From Kitasatospora fiedleri (lineage in GTDB: Bacteria; Actinomycetota; Actinomycetes; Streptomycetales; Streptomycetaceae): 64,000 nucleotides of DNA. The translations under genes and the position numbers were made by a program. Shown here piece by piece: positions 35,293-43,396 of the stretch. The DNA lies in assembly GCF_948472415.1 (NCBI RefSeq), contig NZ_OX419519.1, forward strand, positions 4,092,001 through 4,156,000, in the 5' to 3' direction. The notes beneath the pieces are model-generated. The model was not told where the DNA came from, did not search any database, and saw nothing but the letters and a program-made list of their open reading frames with translations. How positions within the stretch are numbered: the stretch's first letter is position 1; each line of letters starts with the position of its first letter.

Positions 35293-37650
35293 ATGTCTCT
35301 CGTTGACGACGCCCGCTTCGCCATGCCCGCGAACGGGTCCGACGCCGACTCCCTCGACACCGACACCGACACGCTGGACGCGGAGCTCGCCGAGCTGACC
35401 GACGTCGACAGCGACCTCGACGCGGACACCGACGCCGCGGACGACACCGACGCCGACACCACCGCTGACGCGGACACCGACGCGGACGCGGACGCGGAGC
35501 CCACCATCACCTTCGGCGACCTCGGTCTGCACGACGACGTGGTCCGGGCCCTCGCCAAGCGCGGCGTCACCACCCCGTTCCCGATCCAGGCCGCGACCAT
35601 CCCGGACGCGCTGGCCGGCAAGGACGTGCTGGGCCGTGGCCGCACCGGCTCCGGCAAGACCCTGAGCTTCGGCCTCCCGCTGCTGACCCGCCTCGCCGAC
35701 GGCGAGCGCACCAAGGCGAAGCACCCGCGCGGCCTGATCCTGGTCCCGACCCGCGAGCTGGCCATGCAGGTCGCCGACGCGCTGGAGCCGTTCGGCTCGG
35801 TGCTCGGCCTGCGCCTCAAGGTGGTCTGCGGCGGCACCTCGATGTCGAACCAGATCTACGCGCTGGAGCGCGGCGTCGACGTCCTGGTGGCCACCCCCGG
35901 CCGCCTGCGCGACCTGATCAACCGCGGCTCCGCCAAGATGGACGAGGTCGAGATCGCCGTCCTGGACGAGGCCGACCAGATGGCCGACATGGGCTTCCTG
36001 CCCGAGGTCACCGAGATCCTCGACCTGGTGCCGGCCGGCGGCCAGCGCCTGCTGTTCTCCGCCACCCTGGAGAACGAGATCGACAGCCTGGTCAAGCGCT
36101 ACCTGAAGAACCCGGTCACCCACGAGGTCGACCCGTCGGCCGGCGCCGTGACCACCATGACCCACCACATCCTGGTCGTGAAGCCCAAGGACAAGGCGCC
36201 GATCACCAACGCGATCGCCGCCCGCAAGGGCCGCACCATCATCTTCGTCCGCACCCAGATGGGCGCGGACCGGGTCGCCCAGCAGCTGATGGAGGCCGGG
36301 GTGAAGGCCGACGCGCTGCACGGCGGCATGACCCAGGGCGCCCGTACCCGGGTCCTCGGCGACTTCAAGGACGGCTACCTCAACGTGGTCGTCGCCACCG
36401 ACGTCGCCGCCCGCGGCATCCACGTCGACGGCATCGACCTGGTGCTGAACGTCGACCCGGCCGGCGACCACAAGGACTACCTGCACCGCTCCGGCCGCAC
36501 CGCCCGGGCCGGCCGCTCCGGCATCGTCGTCACCCTGGTGCTGCCGCACCAGCGCCGCGGCGTGTTCCGGCTGATGGAGGACGCGGGCGTGGACGCCTCG
36601 CGCCACATCCTCGACCACGCCTTCGACGCCGAGGTGGCCCGGATCACCGGCGCCCGCTCGCTGGTCGAGGTCCAGGCCGAGAGCGCCTCCGGCATCGCCG
36701 GTGCCGCCGAGCGCGAGGTCGCCGAGCTCACCCGTGAGCTGGAGCGCGCCCAGCGCCGTGCGACCGAGCTGCGCGAGGAGGCCGACCGGCTGTCCGCCCG
36801 GGCCGCCCGCGAGCGGGCCGAGCTGGGCATCGAGGACGAGGAGCCGGCCGTCGAGGCCGACGCCGAGGCCCCCGTCGCGGCGGTCGCCGCCGCCGAGGCC
36901 GAGCCGGTGACCGAGGAGCGCGCCCCGTCCTACCGCGACGCCCGCAGCAGCGAGCGCCCGGCGTACAACAACCGGGAGCGCGGCGAGCGCGGCGACCGTG
37001 AGCGTGGCGGGTTCAACCGTGACGACCGCGGTGACCGTGGTGGCCGTTCGTTCGGTGACCGTGAGCGTGGCGGGTTCAACCGTGACGACCGCGGTGACCG
37101 TGGTGGCCGTTCGTTCGGTGACCGTGAGCGCGGTGGCTTCAACCGTGACGACCGCGGTGACCGTGGCGGCCGTTCGTTCGGTGACCGTGAGCGTGGCGGC
37201 TTCAACCGTGAGGAGCGGGGCGGCCGTTCGTTCGGTGACCGTGAGCGCGGTGGCTTCAACCGTGACGACCGTGGTGCCCGTTCCTTCGGCGACCGTGAGC
37301 GTGGCGGCTTCAACCGTGACGACCGCGGTGACCGTGGCGGCCGTTCGTTCGGTGACCGTGAGCGCGGTGGCTTCAACCGTGACGACCGCGGCAGCCGTTC
37401 GTTCGGTGACCGTCCGGCGCGTCCCTTCGGCGACCGGGACCGTGGCCAGGCCGCTGGCGGCAGCCGTCCGTTCGTGCGGCGTGACGACCACCGCACCGGT
37501 GGGCGCCCGCAGGGTGGCGGCTTCAACCGTGACGACCGCGGTGGCCGTTCGTTCGGCGACCGGGACCGCGGCGAGCGCGGTGGCTTCAACCGTGACGACC
37601 GCGGCGGCTTCAACGGTGGCGGCGACCGCAAGCCGCGCTGGAAGAACTGA
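35293..37650 (+). CDS. DEAD-box RNA helicase with acidic N-terminus and RGG-like tail
   Basis: This 785-residue protein has a very acidic Asp/Thr/Ala N-terminus (about 10-70). The DEAD-box core follows: GRTGSGKTLSFGLP, PTRELAMQV, LDEADQMADMGF, SATLEN and HRSGRTARAG. Motif II is DEAD. A coiled-coil Glu/Arg segment follows (about 475-530), then a C-terminus of repeated GDRERGGFNRDDRGDRGG blocks. The charged tail is an RNA-binding, condensate-prone RGG-like region. Such helicases remodel structured RNA, often in the cold. The ATG at 35293 is preceded by GGAAGG. Confidence 0.93.
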   Translation: MSLVDDARFAMPANGSDADSLDTDTDTLDAELAELTDVDSDLDADTDAADDTDADTTADADTDADADAEPTITFGDLGLHDDVVRALAKRGVTTPFPIQAATIPDALAGKDVLGRGRTGSGKTLSFGLPLLTRLADGERTKAKHPRGLILVPTRELAMQVADALEPFGSVLGLRLKVVCGGTSMSNQIYALERGVDVLVATPGRLRDLINRGSAKMDEVEIAVLDEADQMADMGFLPEVTEILDLVPAGGQRLLFSATLENEIDSLVKRYLKNPVTHEVDPSAGAVTTMTHHILVVKPKDKAPITNAIAARKGRTIIFVRTQMGADRVAQQLMEAGVKADALHGGMTQGARTRVLGDFKDGYLNVVVATDVAARGIHVDGIDLVLNVDPAGDHKDYLHRSGRTARAGRSGIVVTLVLPHQRRGVFRLMEDAGVDASRHILDHAFDAEVARITGARSLVEVQAESASGIAGAAEREVAELTRELERAQRRATELREEADRLSARAARERAELGIEDEEPAVEADAEAPVAAVAAAEAEPVTEERAPSYRDARSSERPAYNNRERGERGDRERGGFNRDDRGDRGGRSFGDRERGGFNRDDRGDRGGRSFGDRERGGFNRDDRGDRGGRSFGDRERGGFNREERGGRSFGDRERGGFNRDDRGARSFGDRERGGFNRDDRGDRGGRSFGDRERGGFNRDDRGSRSFGDRPARPFGDRDRGQAAGGSRPFVRRDDHRTGGRPQGGGFNRDDRGGRSFGDRDRGERGGFNRDDRGGFNGGGDRKPRWKN
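36985..37620 (+). repeat. Coding tandem repeats for the RGG-like helicase tail
   Basis: About eight imperfect copies of a unit coding GDRERGGFNRDDRGDRGGRSF occur in the 3' end of the helicase gene. Their DNA is highly similar between copies (GTGACCGTGAGCGTGGC recurs), so the region can expand or contract by slippage or recombination. Confidence 0.85.
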
Positions 37651-37671
37651 CGCGCCGCAGGCCGGCTGATC

Positions 37672-37703
37672 CGGGCCCGTTCCACTTCGGTGGGGCGGGC
37701 CCG
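37672..37703 (+). terminator. Terminator after DEAD-box helicase
   Basis: CGGGCCCG at 37672-37679 pairs with CGGGCCCG at 37696-37703; inside, CCAC pairs with GTGG around TTCG-like loop sequence. Confidence 0.7.
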
Positions 37704-37781
37704 TCCGCGTTCCCGGGGGTGTGGCCGGGCAGGGGCGAAAATCGCTGGTGGGGGCGGGAGTTGGGGATTAGCGTGCCCGGT

Positions 37782-38603
37782 ATGAGCAGCAGGCAGCGGG
37801 CGATGGCCGCGCAGAACGAGGAGATCGCGGACCGGGGCGAGTACCGGAGCCCGGGCGGCGCGGTGGTGCGGATCGCCGCGGAGCTGGCCGAGGCCCGCGC
37901 CGGGACGGTGTCCTACCGGGCGGACGAGGAGTTCGGGCCCGGCCCGGGGCCCGTCCGCGTTCCCGACGTGGTGGTCGAGGTGACCGGCGAGGGCAGCATG
38001 CAGGCGGCCCGGCGGCTGGTCGCGGACGGCGGGCGGAGCGTCGCGGTGCTGAACTTCGCGTCCGCGCGCAACCCCGGCGGCGGCTACCTGCGCGGGGCGA
38101 AGGCCCAGGAGGAGGACGTCTGCCGCTCCTCGCTGCTCTACCGCTGCCTGCTGGAGGCCCCCGACTACTACGAGGCGCACCGGGCCTCCACCGACCTGCG
38201 CTACAGCCACCGGGTGATCTGGTCGCCGGGCGTGCCGGTGATCCGGGACGACCGCGGCGAACTGCTGGAGCGCACCCACCGGGTCGGCTTCCTCACCTCG
38301 CCCGCGCCCAACGCGGGCCAGCTGGCGCTGCGTTCGCCCGGCTGTCCGCTCGACCTCGGCCCGCTGCTGGCCGAACGGGCCGGACGGGTGCTGGCCGCCG
38401 CCGCCCGGCACGGCGCCCGCGAACTGGTGCTGGGCGCCTGGGGTTGCGGGGTGTTCCGCAACGACCCGGTGGAGGTGGCGGCCGCCTTCGGGCAGGCCCT
38501 GGACGAGTGGGGCGCGGCCTTCGACCGGGTGGTGTTCGCGGTCTGGGACCGCAGCGTCCCCTCCGCGAACCGGACGGCGTTCGAGGACCGCTTCGGCCGC
38601 TGA
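37782..38603 (+). CDS. TIGR02452 family protein (bacterial PARG/macrodomain-like)
   Basis: The 273-residue protein carries the poly(ADP-ribose) glycohydrolase-like signature: FASARNPGGGYLRGAKAQEEDVCR in pieces, with the GGG loop and catalytic QEE. VLGAWGCGVFRNDP comes later. Enzymes of this fold remove ADP-ribose from proteins or nucleic acids. No ADP-ribosyltransferase is adjacent, so a toxin-antitoxin role is not supported locally. Confidence 0.87.
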   Translation: MSSRQRAMAAQNEEIADRGEYRSPGGAVVRIAAELAEARAGTVSYRADEEFGPGPGPVRVPDVVVEVTGEGSMQAARRLVADGGRSVAVLNFASARNPGGGYLRGAKAQEEDVCRSSLLYRCLLEAPDYYEAHRASTDLRYSHRVIWSPGVPVIRDDRGELLERTHRVGFLTSPAPNAGQLALRSPGCPLDLGPLLAERAGRVLAAAARHGARELVLGAWGCGVFRNDPVEVAAAFGQALDEWGAAFDRVVFAVWDRSVPSANRTAFEDRFGR

Positions 38604-38667
38604 GCGCTGCCGCTGGTGGGCGGTGCCGTCGTCGGGCGGTGCTGTCGTTGCGTGGTGCCGCCGGACC

Positions 38668-38965
38668 TCAGTCGCCGGTGGCCAGCGCGGAGGCCGCGGC
38701 CACCACGCCCGTCACCGTCAGGACGGCCGGCCAGGCGCCGATCTTCTTCGCCAGCGGGTGCGAACCGCCGAACGCGGCCAGGTACAGCGTGGTCAGCCCC
38801 GCCGCGGCCGGCACCCCGAACGCCGCCCCAGCGCACCGCGGCCGTCGCCCCGGCCGCCGCCAGCACGGCACCGCCCCACTCCCGGCGCCCACTGAACCGG
38901 GCGGTCGCGTACCCGCCGACCAGCCCGGTGGCGGCGACGGCGGCGGTGGCGGGGAAACGTGCCAT
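38668..38965 (-). pseudogene. Small membrane protein, frameshifted
   Basis: From ATG 38965 the frame reads MARFPATAAVAATGLVGGYATARF with a hydrophobic N-terminus. After AAVRW the similar continuation (AAFGVPAAAGLTTLYLAAFGGSHPLAKKIGAWP and so on, in pieces) is one base out of register, ending at 38668. Removing one base from the four-C run at 38826-38829 gives a continuous 98-residue protein with three membrane helices. Unlike the other frameshifts in this window, this one needs a base removed. Confidence 0.6.
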
Positions 38966-38976
38966 GGGACGGGCTC

Positions 38977-39039
38977 CTTCACGACTTCACGACTTCGGGA
39001 CTTCGGGCACTTCACGACTTCGGGACTTCAGGGCTTCGT
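38977..39039. repeat. Degenerate octamer tandem repeat
   Basis: Eight head-to-tail copies of an 8-base unit (CTTCACGA or CTTCGGGA, one with an extra base) lie just upstream of the small membrane protein start. The array may hold its promoter or operator, or be a slippage product. Confidence 0.6.
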
Positions 39040-39221
39040 GCCACCACGCCCGTCCGACGACGGACCGGACGCACCGGTGGACGTACGGGTGGGCGCTCCG
39101 CCCACGGTAACGCTCCTAACGAGCCGCCCCCCGCCCGGGGAACGGCGGCCGGAGCAGCCGGGTGGCGGCGCGTGGTGCACGTGGTGCGCGGGCGTGCGGT
39201 GGACGGGCGTGCGGTGGGCCG

Positions 39222-39920
39222 TCAGGACGGTCCCAGTGTGCGGAGGGTGGCGAGGTCGGCGTCGGTGGCGCCGTGGTCGCGGAGGTAGGCGGTGAGGGAG
39301 CCGTGGCGGGTGGTGGCGTGGGTGAGGGCGGCGTGCAGGTGGGCGGCTTCGACGGGGCGGGAGAGACGTTCGACCCCGGCGGCGTCGAGGTAGGGGACGG
39401 GCCCGAGGTCGAGGCCGAGGCCGGCGTTGGAGCGGAGGAAGTCGGTGGTGACGGCGTCGAGCGGGAGGCCGGCCAGGGTCTGCAGGACGGCGACGGTCAG
39501 GCCGGTACGGTCCTTGCCGACGGCGCAGTGGACCAGCAGCGGGGCGCCGGTGGCCAGCGCGCGGACGGCGGCGGCGATGGCGATGCCGCCGGTCTCGGCC
39601 ATGAACGGGTAGAGCGCGGACTGGTCCTCGGGCCACGCCCGGTCGGTGGTGGCCGGGTCGGGCAGCATCGGCAGGTGGAGGTAGGTGGCGCCGTCGGGCA
39701 GCCGGTCCGGGTACAGGGCGACCTCGGCGGCGCTGCGCAGGTCCAGGACGGTGCGGATGCCGAGTTCGGTGAGGCGCCGCAGGCCCTCGTCGGTGAGGTG
39801 GTGGAGGGTGGCCGAGCGGTAGAGCAGCCCGGGGCGGTAGACGCCGGACCCGGCGTCGCGGAGGTTGGGGACGTCGGGGATGTCGAGGAACGGCGCGGCG
39901 GCGATCTCGGTCTCGGTCAT
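39222..39920 (-). CDS. Tyrosine phosphatase family protein
   Basis: This 232-residue protein has the Cx5R signature in VHCAVGKDRTGL and the upstream YRSATLHHLTDEGLRRL and TVLDLRS segments of the atypical tyrosine/lipid phosphatases common in actinobacteria (MptpB/LipA-like). ATG 39920 is chosen; the open frame extends further upstream. Substrate may be phosphotyrosine or phosphoinositide. Confidence 0.9.
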   Translation of the reverse strand: MTETEIAAAPFLDIPDVPNLRDAGSGVYRPGLLYRSATLHHLTDEGLRRLTELGIRTVLDLRSAAEVALYPDRLPDGATYLHLPMLPDPATTDRAWPEDQSALYPFMAETGGIAIAAAVRALATGAPLLVHCAVGKDRTGLTVAVLQTLAGLPLDAVTTDFLRSNAGLGLDLGPVPYLDAAGVERLSRPVEAAHLHAALTHATTRHGSLTAYLRDHGATDADLATLRTLGPS

Positions 39921-40099
39921 GCGTTCCACCGTAGGGGCAGGGGCGGGCGCCGGGCCGGGGCGTTCACCGAACCGGTACCGGGAGCCGTGGAGCCGGAACC
40001 GCGCGTCCGGTGGCGGGAGTTGTGGGAGCTGTAGGAGTCGTGGGGGCCCGGCGGTCGGCGGCCGGTGGTGGGCGGCCGGCGGTGGCGGTGGCGTGGCGG

Positions 40100-40864
40100 T
40101 CAGCGGCCGCCGGCGGCGTCCAGGAAGGCGCCGGTGATGTACGAGGCGGCGGGGGAGAGCAGGTACAGGATCGCTTCGGCGATCTCCTCGGGCTGCCCGC
40201 CGCGCCCCATCGGGAGGTTCGGGCCGACCCGGTCGACCCGGCCGGGTTCGCCGCCGAGGGCGTGGATGCCGGTGTGGATCAGACCGGGGCGGACGGCGTT
40301 GACCCGGATGCCCTCGGCCGCGACCTCCAGCGCCAGGCCGGTGGTCATCGAGTCCAGCGCGCCCTTGGACGCTGCGTAGTCGACGTACTCGTTCGGCGAG
40401 CCGAGCCGGGACGCCGCCGAGCCGACGTTGACGATCGCCCCGCCCCGGCCGCCGTACCGGGTGGACATCCGCCGCACCGCGGCCGCCGCGCACAGGAACG
40501 GGCCGGTGATGTTGGCCGCCCAGATCCGGTTCAGCCGGTCCTCGTCGAGCTCGTCCAGCCGGCACTGCCGCTCCAGCGTGCCGGCGTTGTTCACCAGCGC
40601 GGTGAGGGTGCCGAGTTCGCGGTCGACGGTGTCGAACAGCTCGATCACCCCGGCGGTGTGCGAGACGTCCGCGCGGACGGCGAGCGCGGTGCCGCCCGCG
40701 GCCCGAATCCGCTCCACCACGGCCTCCGCGGAGCCCTGGTCGCTGCGGTAGTTGACGCACACCCGGTAGCCGCGCCCGGCGGCGAGCAGCGCGGTGGCCG
40801 CCCCGATGCCGCGCCCGCCGCCGGTGACCACCAGCACCTCGTCCAGCACCTCGTCCTGCGCCAT
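40100..40864 (-). CDS. SDR family oxidoreductase
   Basis: The 254-residue short-chain dehydrogenase has the cofactor motif TGGGRGIG near the N-terminus, NNAG, the catalytic Ser in VNVGSAAS, and YAASK (YxxxK). It reduces or oxidises an unknown alcohol or ketone with NAD(P)H. It lies between the phosphatase and a divergent transglutaminase-like gene, with no clear operon. Confidence 0.92.
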   Translation of the reverse strand: MAQDEVLDEVLVVTGGGRGIGAATALLAAGRGYRVCVNYRSDQGSAEAVVERIRAAGGTALAVRADVSHTAGVIELFDTVDRELGTLTALVNNAGTLERQCRLDELDEDRLNRIWAANITGPFLCAAAAVRRMSTRYGGRGGAIVNVGSAASRLGSPNEYVDYAASKGALDSMTTGLALEVAAEGIRVNAVRPGLIHTGIHALGGEPGRVDRVGPNLPMGRGGQPEEIAEAILYLLSPAASYITGAFLDAAGGR

Positions 40865-41000
40865 GCCGACCGCGCCTCCGTCCTTCGTCCCGAGTCCCGC
40901 GTCCCGCGTCCTTCGTTCACGACAGGTGTCGCCGCCGACGCTATCCCATCGGGTGAAACCCCTTTGCGGGCCGTGCGGTCGGGCGCCGAGCATCACTGCC

Positions 41001-41615
41001 ATGGACCTCTCCGTCTCCCCCCACGGCCCGCTGCGGGTCGAACTGCCGGACCCGGCCGAGTATCTCGCCGCCGACCGGGTCGTCGACCACGACCACCCCG
41101 CGATCGTCCGGCTCGCCGCCGAACTGCGGCGGGCGGACCCGGTGCGGACGGCCGAGGCGGCCTTCGAGTACGTCCGCGACCGGATCGACCACTCGGCGGA
41201 CGTCGGCCACTGGTCGGCCGCCTACCGGGCCTCCGACGTGCTCGCCGCGGGCAACGCGATCTGCCACGGCAAGTCGCACCTGCTGGCCGCGCTGCTGCGC
41301 GCCAACGGCATCCCGGCCGGTCTGTGCTACCAGAAGCTGGAGGTGCTGCACGGGCTCAACGGCGTTCTGCTGCCAGGCAGTTCGTGGTGGGTCCGACTGG
41401 ACGGCCGGGGCAACCGGAACGGCGCGGACGGGCACTTCGCCACCACCCCCGCCGAGGAGCGCCCCGCCTGGCCCAGCGACCCGGCGCTCGGCGAGCACCA
41501 CTACACCACCGTCCACGCGGCCCCGCCACCCGCCCTGCTGGAGGGCCTGCGCCGGGGCGTGCCGGGGTCGGTCGGCTACGGCTACCTGCCGCTCGAACTA
41601 CCGGACGGCGGCTGA
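41001..41615 (+). CDS. Transglutaminase-like protein
   Basis: The 204-residue protein has the papain-like transglutaminase core: YVRDRIDHSADVGHWSAAYRASDVL, then AICHGKSHLLAALLRANGIPAG with the candidate Cys, and the LHGLNGVLL and WWVRLDGRGN segments with candidate His and Asp. There is no signal peptide. It may be a cysteine protease or amide-forming enzyme; the role is unknown. Confidence 0.82.
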   Translation: MDLSVSPHGPLRVELPDPAEYLAADRVVDHDHPAIVRLAAELRRADPVRTAEAAFEYVRDRIDHSADVGHWSAAYRASDVLAAGNAICHGKSHLLAALLRANGIPAGLCYQKLEVLHGLNGVLLPGSSWWVRLDGRGNRNGADGHFATTPAEERPAWPSDPALGEHHYTTVHAAPPPALLEGLRRGVPGSVGYGYLPLELPDGG

Positions 41616-41862
41616 GGGTTCGGCCCGTACCACCCCTCCACCCCTCCACCCCTCCCTCCCGTCGGGCCGAGCGGCGAGTCGGCCGGTCGGTCTGTACGCC
41701 GGGTTCCGTCTCCCCGCGCTCCCCCGCGACCGGCCCGGCGGAAATCGTTGGCCGGGGTGGGGCGGCGCGGGCGAGACTGGGGGCCGGGCCGGGCCGCACC
41801 CGCCCGCACCCACTTCCGTCCGCACCCACTTCCGTCCGCGACCGCCGGGGAGGCGTCCGCCC

Positions 41863-42587
41863 GTGAACGTCCTGCTCTCCGGCATCGTCGGCTCCACCGC
41901 GTACGGTCTGGCGCACGCCGGGTCCGACCTCGACCGGCTCGGCCTGTTCGCCGCGCCCACCACCGCCTTCCACGGCCTGCACCGGCCCGCCGAGTCGCAC
42001 GTCACCACCCGGCCCGACCGGACCCTGCACGAGGCCGCCAAGTGGTGCCGCCTGGCCCTCAACGGCAACCCGACGGCCACCGAACTCGTCTGGCTGCCCG
42101 AGGAGTTGTACGAGGTGCGGACGCCGCTCGGCGAGGAGCTGATCGGCCTGCGGACGTCCTTCCTCTCCGGCCCGGCGGTCCGCGGCGCCTACCTGGGCTA
42201 CGCCGACCAGCAGTTCCGCAAGCTCACCACCCGCGACCGCACCGACCCGGCCGGCCGGGCCCGGGCCGCCAAGCACGCCCGGCACCTGGTCCGGCTGGTC
42301 CGCCAAGGCGTCGCCCTGCACGAGACCGGCCACCTGGAGATCCGGCTCCCCGACCCCGAACAGGTCCGCGCCCTCGGCGAGCGCTACGCCGACCGCCCCG
42401 AGGAGGCCGCCCCCTCCTCGCCGACGCCGCGGCCCGCTTCGACCGCCCCGGCGTCCTCCCCGACGCCCCCGACGAACGCCCCGTCGAAGCCTGGCTCCAC
42501 CGCGTCCGCGCCGCCCACCTCCCCCCACCCCGACCCGCACGACCCGCCCGGCAATCCGCTGGCCCTCCCCCACCGAGCACCAGGTAG
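41863..42587 (+). pseudogene. Predicted nucleotidyltransferase (Pol-beta superfamily), frameshifted
   Basis: From GTG 41863 the frame codes MNVLLSGIVGSTAYGLAHAGSDLDRLGLF, the GS-x-D-x-D-like core of PF10127-type nucleotidyltransferases, then LRLARQGVALHETGHL-like helices. At about residue 183 the frame is lost; the C-terminal continuation PLLADAAARFDRPGVLPD is one base out and stops at 42587. One extra C in the five-C run at 42410-42414 restores a 241-residue protein. It sits immediately left of the tRNA-Lys island. Confidence 0.7.
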
Positions 42588-42630
42588 GATCACCCCGGCA
42601 GGCGCTGTCCCCCGGGTCCACGCCTGCCGC

Positions 42631-42703
42631 GGGCCGCTAGCTCAATTGGCAGAGCTGCGGACTTTTAATCCGTAGGTTCAGGGTTCGAACCCCTGGCGGC
42701 CCA
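42631..42703 (+). tRNA. tRNA-Lys (UUU), island attachment gene
   Basis: A 73-nt cloverleaf with acceptor GGGCCGC/GCGGCCC, anticodon TTT in CTTTTAA and discriminator A. Its 3' part from 42658 is repeated exactly at 57289-57336, marking it as the integration site of the island. The intact gene is kept at the left end. Confidence 0.97.
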
Positions 42704-42705
42704 CC
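42658..42705 (+). repeat. attL: tRNA-Lys 3' part (48-bp direct repeat, left copy)
   Basis: It begins CGGACTTTTAATCCGTAGGT and ends in CGGCCCACC. It is identical over 48 bases to 57289-57336; the bases outside differ on both sides. Confidence 0.95.
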
Positions 42706-42741
42706 TGGAACGTGGCGGTCACACCGCCTCCGACCTGCAGC

Positions 42742-42778
42742 GCAGCACTCCAACCCATTCGAACGGTTGGGGTGCTGC
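42742..42778 (+). terminator. Hairpin at the island left end, replacement tRNA-Lys terminator
   Basis: A 14-bp stem with one T-G pair (42742-42755 with 42765-42778) lies 39 bp after the tRNA. The original tRNA terminator is now beyond attR at 57344, so this one probably ends tRNA-Lys transcription in the integrated state. Confidence 0.65.
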
Positions 42779-42792
42779 TGCGTGTCCGGGGT

Positions 42793-42811
42793 ATCTGCGT
42801 GAGCGGACTGC
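42793..42811 (+). repeat. Left arm-type repeat of the island
   Basis: ATCTGCGTGAGCGGACTGC. Its first 13 bases recur at 57153-57165 and its last 16 at 57167-57182, next to attR. Shared motifs at both ends of a tRNA-integrated element usually bind integrase or excisionase. Confidence 0.7.
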
Positions 42812-42886
42812 CGGACAGGGCCGAGGGCGTGACAAGCCGCTCGAACATATCGGTGACCTTGCCGGGGTGCAGGCCAACCCCCGTCC

Positions 42887-43329
42887 TCAGCGAATCGGGT
42901 CCGCACTACCCCGAGATAGCTGCCACGCCCCTGGGGCAGACGCAGGCGCCCAACCGAACACCTGCCCGCGATCGACGTACAGCACGTTCTGGATCTGATT
43001 GTGCGGGCCCCACCCAACGTTGCCCGTCACCAGGACGAACGCACCGGAAGGGACGTGCCAGCCCTCGAACCAGGCGTCTTGGAAATACCCCGACTCGCAC
43101 CACCGGACCTGTGCCTTCGACCCTCGCCGGGCTCGCTGGTAGACATTCATCACCTGCAGCATGCGCACACCTGCGGACCGGTGGACCTCCTGGGCGCGCA
43201 AGAGCTCCCCCATTGAGCGGCCAGGGTCGCCTGCTCACGGCGACGGCGTCCCCGTGATACCAGGACCGCGAAGACCGTCACCCCGATAACCAAGATCAGG
43301 GCGGGAAGGTACGGAGCCACGTTTGTCAT
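42887..43329 (-). pseudogene. Membrane-anchored hypothetical protein, frameshifted
   Basis: From ATG 43329 a 20-residue membrane helix (PALILVIGVTVFAVLVS) and basic RGRRRR segment lead to TLAAQW. The natural continuation GELLRAQEVHRSAGVRMLQV, and on to GAFVLVTGNVGWGPHNQIQN, is one base out, ending at 42887. One extra base in the five-C run 43208-43212 gives a 147-residue single-pass membrane protein with a C-terminal globular domain. No known domain is recognised. It is the first gene inside the island. Confidence 0.62.
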
Positions 43330-43396
43330 GGCGCTATCTGTACCCGAATAAACCATTCGTGCACAATCCGCATTGCGGCTACGGCTTGGTCCTGAG

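Noticed and set aside
37782..38603. PARG-like protein as a DarTG-type antitoxin
   Set aside because: No ADP-ribosyltransferase toxin is adjacent; the neighbours are a helicase and a small membrane protein.
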